Source: JAZQLP01 sp045629205 (GTDB lineage Bacteria; Bacillota; Clostridia; Oscillospirales; UBA644). Taken from it: a stretch of DNA of 5,351 nt. A program made the translations under genes and the position numbers. Numbering within the stretch: position 1 is the first letter of the stretch; every line of letters begins with the position of its first letter. The notes under the pieces are model-generated. The model was given only the letters and a program-made list of their open reading frames with translations. It was not told the origin of the DNA and made no database searches. The stretch is taken from assembly GCA_045629205.1 (NCBI GenBank), contig JAZQQT010000048.1:1-5351 (forward strand), written 5' to 3'. Positions 1 through 4,593 of the stretch are shown one piece after another.

Positions 1-1097
1 GCCTTACCTATATCATGAAGCAATCCGGCTCTCTTTGCGGCAACGACATCGATTTTGAGTTCTCCGGCAAGAAGACCGGCAAGATGAGAGACCTCAATCG
101 AATGATCAAGAACATTCTGTCCGTAAGATGTTCTGTAATGCAGTCTGCCGAGCAATTTGATAAGTTCGGGATGGATACCGTGAATACCTGTTTCGAAAAT
201 CGCACGCTCGCCCTCTTTTTTGATAACAGCGTCGACTTCTTTTTTTGCTTTCTCCACCATATCGCCTATACGCGTAGGATGAATTCGTCCGTCCTGAATA
301 AGACTTTCAAGCGCGATTCTTGCGACTTCTCTTCTTGCAATATCAAAACTTGAAAGAGTTATCGTTTCCGGAGTATCGTCTATGATAATATCTACACCGG
401 TAAGATTTTCGAGTGCTCTTATGTTACGGCCTTCTCTTCCGATGATACGGCCTTTCATTTCATCGTTAGGCAGCACAACCGCCGACACGGTTGTTTCGGA
501 CACATGATCCGATGCGCATTTCTGAATTGCAAGTGAAACGATTCTTCTTGCTGTTTCATCTGCTTCTTCTTTGGCTCTGGTTTCCGAATCCTTGATAAGC
601 AGAGCTTTTTCATGAGCAAGATCGTCTTCAAGCGACGAAAGAATAAGATTTTTTGCCTGTTCTGCGGTAAATCCGCTGATTTTTTCAAGCATTTCGGTCT
701 GCTGTTTTTTAATTTCATCTATTTCTGCAGCCCGTTTTTCGTTTTCGGCAAGTTTTTTTGCCAGATTCTGTTCTTTCTGATCGTATGAAACAGCTCTTTT
801 ATCGAGTGTTTCTTCTCTTTGCATAAGACGCTTCTCCATATTCTGGATCTCGTTGCGTCTGTCTTTAAGTTCTTTTTCTGCTTCTGTTCTGTGTTTGTGA
901 ATTTCTTCTTTTGCTTCCAGTATTGATTCTTTTTGTTTTGCTTCTGCGGTTTTGATAGCATCGTTAACTATCTGGGTTGCTTTTTCCTCTGCGGAACCGA
1001 TAGTCCTTTCGCATACTTTTTTTCGGTAGATAAAGCCTACGGCAATACCCACAAAAATGCATGCGATACCAATAAGGACAACATATAAAGTATCCAT
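1..1097 (-). CDS. rny: Ribonuclease Y (endoribonuclease), 3' end cut by window edge
   Basis: RNase Y is the membrane-anchored endoribonuclease that initiates mRNA decay in many Firmicutes. The translation from 1097 leftwards gives 365 complete codons of a protein usually about 520 residues long. An N-terminal membrane segment covers residues 4-24, followed by a basic FIYRKK stretch. A long charged coiled coil rich in E, K, A and Q covers about 30-190. A KH domain at about 205-265 has its GREG loop at 220-223, inside GRIIGREGRNIR. The HD phosphohydrolase domain follows, with a conserved His in LDHSIEV (332) and the HD metal ligands in LLHDIGK (361-362) at the very edge of the window. The start is fixed by GGAGG at 1107-1111, nine bases upstream, and by the typical MDTLYVVLIG membrane-anchor beginning. 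The gene stands alone behind its own promoter and a long structured leader. Family assignment is very secure; the C-terminal third is outside the window. Confidence 0.96.
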   Translation of the reverse strand, partial: MDTLYVVLIGIACIFVGIAVGFIYRKKVCERTIGSAEEKATQIVNDAIKTAEAKQKESILEAKEEIHKHRTEAEKELKDRRNEIQNMEKRLMQREETLDKRAVSYDQKEQNLAKKLAENEKRAAEIDEIKKQQTEMLEKISGFTAEQAKNLILSSLEDDLAHEKALLIKDSETRAKEEADETARRIVSLAIQKCASDHVSETTVSAVVLPNDEMKGRIIGREGRNIRALENLTGVDIIIDDTPETITLSSFDIARREVARIALESLIQDGRIHPTRIGDMVEKAKKEVDAVIKKEGERAIFETGIHGIHPELIKLLGRLHYRTSYGQNVLDHSIEVSHLAGLLAGELKIDVVAAKRAGLLHDIGK

Positions 1098-1106
1098 ATC
1101 AGGGTA

Positions 1107-1142
1107 CCTCCAATCTATAATTAAGACAAAACCGATCGGAGG
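1107..1142 (-). promoter_or_regulatory. Hairpin sequestering the rny Shine-Dalgarno sequence
   Basis: On the rny mRNA strand, CCUCCGAUC (1142 to 1134) can pair with GAUUGGAGG (1115 to 1107). All nine positions pair, eight Watson-Crick and one G-U (1137 with 1112), around an 18-nt AU-rich loop. The 3' arm contains the whole GGAGG ribosome binding site that sets the rny start at 1097. The stem would therefore block ribosome entry unless opened. The pairing is read directly from the sequence; that it controls translation is inference. Confidence 0.55.
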
Positions 1143-1143
1143 A

Positions 1144-1370
1144 GATAAGATGGCTGTTTTCCGTTACAGTGCCGTTAACATCCTTGTTTATTCTGTTTTA
1201 AGAGACTGCGGTGGCGATAAGCCGCCCGAGTAAAGGGGAGAAGATCTCCGTATATGTTAAACCGTGGTCATATATGATAACAGAGTCATGAAGGTACTTG
1301 AGCTTCAGCCCTGAATTATCCTGCACGGATACAATTGCCGTCTGTTCTCACAGTCCACCAATTCTATCAC
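1144..1370 (-). ncRNA. Structured rny 5' leader or independent small RNA, family not recognised
   Basis: This gene-free stretch directly follows a consensus promoter on the minus strand and can form a chain of hairpins. The ends pair as a closing helix (1368-1357 with 1154-1144; about ten pairs with one mismatch and one bulge). Inside, in order of transcription, are CUGU/ACAG closed by a GAGA tetraloop (1353-1342), ACGG/CCGU (1341-1325), a long hairpin at 1320-1276 made of three 5-bp helices, UAUAUG/CAUAUA (1274-1251), GGAGA/UCUCC (1249-1237), and a GC-rich hairpin (1231-1205). There is no convincing intrinsic terminator before rny, so it is most simply a long 5' untranslated leader; a processed stable RNA is possible. 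I see no hallmarks of tmRNA, RNase P RNA, SRP RNA, T-box or the common riboswitches. A 6S-type RNA is not excluded, although the fold looks branched rather than rod-like. Confidence 0.45.
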
Positions 1371-1377
1371 ATTATAA

Positions 1378-1406
1378 ATTATATATTACTGTATCTCTGT
1401 TGTCAA
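1378..1406 (-). promoter_or_regulatory. Consensus sigma-A promoter for the rny leader
   Basis: On the minus strand TTGACA (1406-1401) and TATAAT (1383-1378) are separated by exactly 17 bases, a perfect match to the housekeeping consensus. Transcription would start near 1370, about 270 bases before the rny start codon. The -35 lies within a TTGTCAA/TTGACAA dyad (1400-1422), which could be an operator. Confidence 0.85.
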
Positions 1407-1438
1407 GCAATAAATTTGACAAAAAGGCAAAAACTCAT

Positions 1439-1463
1439 AAAAAAAAGGAGCCTTTCGGCTCCT
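1439..1463 (-). terminator. Intrinsic terminator of the SPFH gene
   Basis: On the minus strand the stem AGGAGCC/GGCUCCU (1463-1457 with 1452-1446) closes a GAAA tetraloop and runs into a tract of eight T residues (1446-1439). It begins 14 bases after the SPFH stop codon. It separates that gene from the rny promoter, so rny is not simply read through from upstream. Confidence 0.95.
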
Positions 1464-1477
1464 GTAAGAAAATATGT

Positions 1478-2479
1478 TTACTGTTCATCCGGATTCTGCA
1501 GTCTTTCGCAGCAAGCATCGGGAACTATCTCCGGTGCAGGATGACTTCCCTGCGCCGTAGTATTGCCCAAGCCCGTCATTTCGGAAAAGAGAATACTGTT
1601 GTTTACATTCTGCACGACGTCTGTAGGAATGATGATCTTTGCAGCCTGCCCGTCTGCAACCTTTGCGAGAGTTTCAAATCTTTTAAGTTCTATAACAGCG
1701 GCATCAGGTTTTGAATCCTTAATAGCTTTAAGTCCGTCGGCTTCAGCCTGTTTCTGAAGAAAAATTGCTTTTGCTTCACCCTCTGCTCTTGCAATGCGGG
1801 CATCGCGTTCACCCTCAGCAGCAAGGACCATTGCCTGCTTATCGCCTTCGGCTCTTGTAATAACGGCAGACTTGTGCGCCTCAGCTTCAAGAAGAGTCTG
1901 TCTCTTGTCACGTTCCGCTTTCATTTGCTTTTCCATTGCGTTTCTGATTTCTTTCGGCGGAATAATATTTTTTAATTCGACTCTGGTAACTCTTATACCC
2001 CAGGCATCGGTCGCCCTGTCGATGATTTCGGTCATTTTCGCATTTATTACATCCCTTGAAGAAAGCGTTCCGTCAAGGTCAAGTTCGCCTACGATATTAC
2101 GGAGTGTGGTAGCGGTAAGATTTTCAAGAGCATTTACGGGATTAACTGCGCCGTAGGTATAAAGTTTTGAATCAAAAATACGGTAATAAACAACAGAGTC
2201 AATCTGCATCGTTACGTTATCTCTTGTGATAACCGGTTGCGGCGGAGCATCAAGAAGCTGCTCTTTAAGCGTTACTCTTTTAACTCTTTTTTCAAAAAAA
2301 GGAATAAGAACATGCAGACCGGCAGAAAGCGTTCTTTTATATTTTCCGAGAAGTTCGGTAATGTCCTCGTGAGCCTGAGGCACGACTTTAAGGGAAGCGA
2401 AAACTATAATCAGAATAATAATTGCCGGAATAAGCCAACCTGTAAAATCTTCAACGGCAAGAGGAATCATCAATTGCAT
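1478..2479 (-). CDS. SPFH/band 7 domain membrane protein (stomatin/QmcA-like)
   Basis: The 333-residue product belongs to the SPFH (stomatin/prohibitin/flotillin/HflKC) superfamily, membrane-anchored oligomers that organise membrane microdomains and protease complexes. A hydrophobic segment at about 15-33 anchors it. The SPFH domain spans about 34-195 and includes the signatures PGLH-like SAGLHVLIPFFEKRVKRV, the QPVITRDNVTMQIDSVVYYRI strand region, and NIIPPKEIRNAMEKQMKAER. An Ala/Glu-rich helix follows, with RAEGDKQA, AEGERDAR and RAEGEAKA repeats (about 200-245). The tail is polar and ends near a Cys-Cys pair (323-324). The start at 2479 is chosen because AGGAG (2489-2493) lies nine bases upstream. 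The longer reading from 2539 would begin inside the -35 element and lacks a ribosome binding site. The gene has its own promoter and terminator. No NfeD partner, often adjacent to such genes, is visible here. The family is certain; the exact subfamily and cellular role are not. Confidence 0.93.
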   Translation of the reverse strand: MQLMIPLAVEDFTGWLIPAIIILIIVFASLKVVPQAHEDITELLGKYKRTLSAGLHVLIPFFEKRVKRVTLKEQLLDAPPQPVITRDNVTMQIDSVVYYRIFDSKLYTYGAVNPVNALENLTATTLRNIVGELDLDGTLSSRDVINAKMTEIIDRATDAWGIRVTRVELKNIIPPKEIRNAMEKQMKAERDKRQTLLEAEAHKSAVITRAEGDKQAMVLAAEGERDARIARAEGEAKAIFLQKQAEADGLKAIKDSKPDAAVIELKRFETLAKVADGQAAKIIIPTDVVQNVNNSILFSEMTGLGNTTAQGSHPAPEIVPDACCERLQNPDEQ

Positions 2480-2510
2480 GATTTTTATCTCCTTTATTTT
2501 TATTAAGAAT

Positions 2511-2539
2511 ATTTTATCATTCCTTTCTTTCGATGTCAA
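2511..2539 (-). promoter_or_regulatory. Sigma-A promoter of the SPFH gene
   Basis: On the minus strand TTGACA (2539-2534) and TAAAAT (2516-2511) are 17 bases apart, giving a start near 2504 and a leader of about 25 bases before the ATG at 2479. This placement also rules out the upstream in-frame ATG at 2539. A 12-bp dyad, ACACT-TC-AGTGT (2541-2552), sits just upstream of the -35. Confidence 0.82.
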
Positions 2540-2717
2540 TACACTTCAGTGTCCAAAATCCGTTCTGAAAGCAAAAAAACTCATTTTGTTGCGGGCGGAC
2601 AAGGATGTTTTTTATTTGTTCGGCGATCGTAGGATTTATCCGCTTGTATAATTGCATAATTAAAACAATGGTTGATAAAATATAGAAAAATAATATATTC
2701 CAATAATACTTTCAGTA
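2540..2717. other. Divergent intergenic region between the SPFH and XRE genes
   Basis: This region separates the leftward SPFH gene from the rightward XRE gene. Its right part (about 2640-2717) is very AT-rich. It contains the dyad ACACT-TC-AGTGT (2541-2552) and a related dyad ATACT-TTC-AGTAT (2706-2718) at the XRE promoter. A 46-codon minus-strand reading frame (2657 to 2517) crosses it but has no ribosome binding site; I do not call it a gene. No RNA gene or mobile element end is evident. Confidence 0.5.
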
Positions 2718-2726
2718 TGATATAAT
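2718..2726 (+). promoter_or_regulatory. Extended -10 promoter of the XRE regulator
   Basis: The sequence TGATATAAT is a TG-N-TATAAT extended -10 element. The -35 at the matching distance (TTCCAA, 2698-2703) is weak, as is common for extended -10 promoters. Transcription would start near 2733. The dyad ATACT-TTC-AGTAT (2706-2718) covers the spacer and touches the TG, a suitable place for repressor binding, possibly by the XRE product itself. Confidence 0.65.
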
Positions 2727-2783
2727 AATAGCGTAACCGGTTATGAATATCGCCAAAAAGATTTTATGAAAGGATTTTTTATT

Positions 2784-3953
2784 ATGACAATAGGCGAAAG
2801 AATAAAAGATTTCCGCAAAATACGAAATATGACACAGAACGATTTGGCGGATGAAATGGGCGTTTCCGTGCAGGCAGTATCTAAGTGGGAAACGGATAAA
2901 AGCGCACCTGATATATCGTTGCTCGCGCCGCTTTCCACAGTGTTGGGCGTTTCTACGGATACGCTGTTGGGTAAAACCGAGTGCGGGTTTGATGAGATGA
3001 AAAAAATAGTAAATAAAATATACAAAAACCTCAACGGCAAAAAACAGGCTGAACTCGATTTGGACTATTACAAGACCGTAATGGAGTATTTCAAAAAATA
3101 TCCGTATGATGATAAGATCACAATTGCTTGTCTGTATGGCGCTTCTATGCTTATCAATCGGAATAAGCAAGGAAAACTTAATTCTTCAAAAGAAGAACTA
3201 AACGATTTTTTCCGTGTTGCCGAAAAATCGACGGAAAGAATCATGAAATCAGACCTGACAATGTTTCAAAAATGCGAAGCACAGTGTACATTTGCTCAAA
3301 CCTGTTCTCTTATGGGGTATGAAGAAAGAGCAAAACGGGAAATTGACAAATACGCAGAGGACGGTTGGTTTCGTGCAAAAATCGAAAATATGGTTGCCGA
3401 TATAAAAACAGGCACTTTGGAAGAATTGCAGGAAAGGTTTCGCTGTCAGCGTGCGGTCACATCGTATGATATAGAAACCTTGCTGACCAGCTTGATATTT
3501 TCGATCCGTAAAATGGAATCTCTCGGTGACACTTATGCAGAGGAAACGATAGAAACGGGCAAAAAAATACTGAAAGTATTTGATTCTTTTGAAGGTCTCT
3601 TATATGAACCTCATCGCATTTATGAGAGATTATCTGTTATGAGATGCCTCGGGACGGAATACGTAGTGCTCGGCGATACGGAAAGTGCGCTCAACCTGTT
3701 GGAGGAAATTGCGGATTACAGCGAAAAGGTTATTGAACTTGTAAAATGCAAAAAAGAAACAGCACTATTTGATGCGTCTGAGTTCTGCGGATGGGATTTT
3801 AGCGAATGGAAAGAAAATGAAGACGGATTTCGTGAACGACTCAGTTGGGTCACCACCTTTTGGGATATATATGATGATAAAGAGACTAACCCCATCGTCA
3901 CCTCTCCTCGATATAAAGCCGTGATGAAGAGGATAAGGGGCGGTAATGTATAA
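2784..3953 (+). CDS. XRE-family transcriptional regulator with long helical C-terminal region
   Basis: The 389-residue protein starts with an HTH_3/XRE DNA-binding domain at about 3-63. The core TQNDLADEMGVSVQAVSKWE gives the two HTH helices, and the LSTVLGVSTDTLLGK segment closes the five-helix fold. The remaining 320 residues are predominantly helical and resemble the TPR-like sensory regions of many clostridial XRE proteins, ending in the SPRYKAVMKRI tail. This part contains nine of the protein's cysteines, three of them close together (164, 168, 174), without a clear metal-binding signature. The start at 2784 is preferred over 2766 because AAAGGA (2769-2774) lies nine bases upstream, while the earlier ATG has only a poor site. 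The gene is monocistronic and diverges from the SPFH gene. It probably represses or senses something through its C-terminal region; ligand and targets cannot be told. An RRNPP-type peptide receptor is possible but unproven. Confidence 0.9.
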   Translation: MTIGERIKDFRKIRNMTQNDLADEMGVSVQAVSKWETDKSAPDISLLAPLSTVLGVSTDTLLGKTECGFDEMKKIVNKIYKNLNGKKQAELDLDYYKTVMEYFKKYPYDDKITIACLYGASMLINRNKQGKLNSSKEELNDFFRVAEKSTERIMKSDLTMFQKCEAQCTFAQTCSLMGYEERAKREIDKYAEDGWFRAKIENMVADIKTGTLEELQERFRCQRAVTSYDIETLLTSLIFSIRKMESLGDTYAEETIETGKKILKVFDSFEGLLYEPHRIYERLSVMRCLGTEYVVLGDTESALNLLEEIADYSEKVIELVKCKKETALFDASEFCGWDFSEWKENEDGFRERLSWVTTFWDIYDDKETNPIVTSPRYKAVMKRIRGGNV

Positions 3954-3974
3954 CACATAGAGTTAAAAGAAGCA

Positions 3975-3999
3975 ACCCGCTGAAATAATTTCAGCGGGT
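3975..3999 (+). terminator. Probable terminator hairpin after the XRE gene
   Basis: A perfect 11-bp stem ACCCGCUGAAA/UUUCAGCGGGU with a UAA loop begins 21 bases after the XRE stop. The tail is only moderately U-rich (AUCUUUGUCUC), so termination may be partial or rely on the strong stem. Confidence 0.7.
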
Positions 4000-4021
4000 A
4001 TCTTTGTCTCATACCATAGCA

Positions 4022-4093
4022 AGCAGGGAAAAAGTATATATTTTTCCTGCTCAATCTTTAGGGGCAATCCCCTAACACCCCACAGGACTGGGG
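4022..4093. repeat. Cluster of three further hairpins, possible intergenic palindromic element
   Basis: Three inverted repeats follow one another closely. The first is AGCAGG(G)AAAAA/TTTTTCCTGCT (4022-4051, one bulged G). The second is TTAGGGG-CAAT-CCCCTAA (4058-4075), a perfect 7-bp stem. The third is CCCCA-CAGGAC-TGGGG (4078-4093), a 5-bp stem. They lie between the XRE terminator and the promoter of the next gene, where no coding is evident. The G4/C4 palindromes recall short GC-rich intergenic repeats of gut clostridia, but only one copy is in the window, so repeat status is inference. Confidence 0.4.
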
Positions 4094-4174
4094 AAGAATC
4101 ATAAGAAATGAAAAACTTCCTTATCAACCTGTGACAAATATCGGCAAATTTTTAATTTTTTTTAAAAAAAGGTA
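4094..4174. other. AT-rich non-coding stretch upstream of the PC4/YdbC promoter
   Basis: No gene is seen here. The end of the stretch (about 4146-4170) is a T tract followed by an A tract directly upstream of a -35 element, which could act as an UP element that strengthens the promoter. Confidence 0.35.
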
Positions 4175-4203
4175 TTGCATTTCGTCCGGCGCTATGCTAT
4201 ATT
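4175..4203 (+). promoter_or_regulatory. Promoter of the PC4/YdbC gene
   Basis: TTGCAT (4175-4180) and TATATT (4198-4203) are separated by 17 bases, and TG at 4195-4196 gives an additional extended -10. Transcription would start near 4210, about 30 bases before the ATG. The T/A tracts upstream suggest a strong promoter. Confidence 0.75.
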
Positions 4204-4241
4204 ATAATAAAATAAAATGATTATATATAAGGAGTGGTAAT

Positions 4242-4466
4242 ATGCCTGATATCAAATATGATGTTCAAAAGGAATTGGGCGTTCTTTCCGAAACCTCTTC
4301 TGGTTGGACAAAAGAACTTAATCTGATTTCATGGAACGGTAATACTCCCAAATACGACATCAGAGATTGGTCTCCGGACGGAAGCCGAATGGGCAAAGGC
4401 GTTGGCCTTACAGAAGCAGAAGCAAGAAACCTTCAAAAACTGCTCAACGAAATTTTCAAGGACTGA
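4242..4466 (+). CDS. PC4/YdbC-family single-stranded nucleic acid-binding protein
   Basis: This complete 74-residue protein matches the YdbC-type bacterial relatives of the eukaryotic coactivator PC4 (p15). These are small homodimeric proteins that bind single-stranded DNA through a beta-sheet surface, as shown for Lactococcus YdbC. The family core is clear: LGVLSETSSGWTKELNLISW (12-31), then PKYDIRDWSPD (36-46), the MGKG turn (50-53), and a C-terminal helix LTEAEARNLQKLLNEI (56-71) expected to form the dimer interface. Aromatic and basic residues W22, K24, W31, K37, R41 and W43 are candidates for nucleic acid contacts. The length matches the family norm of about 70-75. AAGGAG (4229-4234) lies seven bases before the start. 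The gene is flanked by its own promoter and a strong terminator. The physiological role of the family is poorly defined. No symbol is given because ydbC names unrelated genes in other bacteria. Confidence 0.92.
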   Translation: MPDIKYDVQKELGVLSETSSGWTKELNLISWNGNTPKYDIRDWSPDGSRMGKGVGLTEAEARNLQKLLNEIFKD

Positions 4467-4467
4467 T

Positions 4468-4496
4468 AAAAAAGTGAGGTTATCCTCACTTTTTTT
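4468..4496 (+). terminator. Intrinsic terminator of the PC4/YdbC gene
   Basis: The stem AGTGAGG/CCTCACT (4473-4479 with 4484-4490) has a TTAT loop and is followed by seven T residues (4490-4496). A matching A tract precedes it, so it could also work leftwards. It begins just after the stop codon at 4464-4466. Confidence 0.95.
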
Positions 4497-4507
4497 CTTT
4501 TTGCTTC

Positions 4508-4536
4508 TTGACCTCGTTAAATAAAAAGGTTATACT
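4508..4536 (+). promoter_or_regulatory. Promoter of the S66 peptidase gene
   Basis: TTGACC (4508-4513) and TATACT (4531-4536) are 17 bases apart, each one base off consensus. The start near 4543 gives a leader of about 50 bases before the ATG at 4594. It lies immediately after the preceding terminator, showing an independent unit. Confidence 0.78.
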
Positions 4537-4593
4537 TGTTTCATATTGTTACCATAGTCCAAATGCTTAATATTTTTTTATTCGGAGGAAAAA

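Noticed and set aside
455..961. Two lysine-rich minus-strand frames (455-718 and 719-961)
   Set aside because: They are out-of-frame readings of the rny coiled-coil region on the same strand.
1155..1185. GGCACUGUAACGG in the rny leader, reminiscent of part of the cobalamin riboswitch core
   Set aside because: None of the other conserved cobalamin blocks occurs in the right order, so this is a chance similarity.
1150..1233. Plus-strand 27-codon frame (MAVFRYSAVNILVYSVLRDC...) preceded by GGAGGAG five bases upstream
   Set aside because: The apparent ribosome binding site is the complement of the SD-sequestering strand of the rny leader, no plus-strand promoter is visible, and the peptide resembles nothing known; it lies wholly within the structured minus-strand leader.
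1205..1249. Resemblance to T-box (GCCACCGCAGUC) or manganese yybP-ykoY (AAAGGGGAG on the other strand) motifs
   Set aside because: Only short fragments match; the required partner elements and order are missing, and the gene controlled is not a typical target.
1298..1714. Plus-strand 138-residue open frame
   Set aside because: It runs antisense through the SPFH terminator, the rny promoter and the SPFH coding end; it has no ribosome binding site and no family resemblance.
1794..2156. Plus-strand 120-residue serine/alanine-rich frame
   Set aside because: Exact antisense shadow of the Ala/Glu-rich helix and SPFH domain of the real minus-strand gene.
2539..2539. Upstream ATG giving a 353-residue SPFH protein
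   Set aside because: It sits inside the -35 hexamer of the gene's promoter and lacks a ribosome binding site; the ATG at 2479 has AGGAG at nine bases.
2712..3170. Minus-strand 152-residue hydrophobic frame
   Set aside because: Antisense to the XRE HTH domain, whose family match is secure; phenylalanine/isoleucine-rich composition is what antisense of Lys/Glu codons gives.
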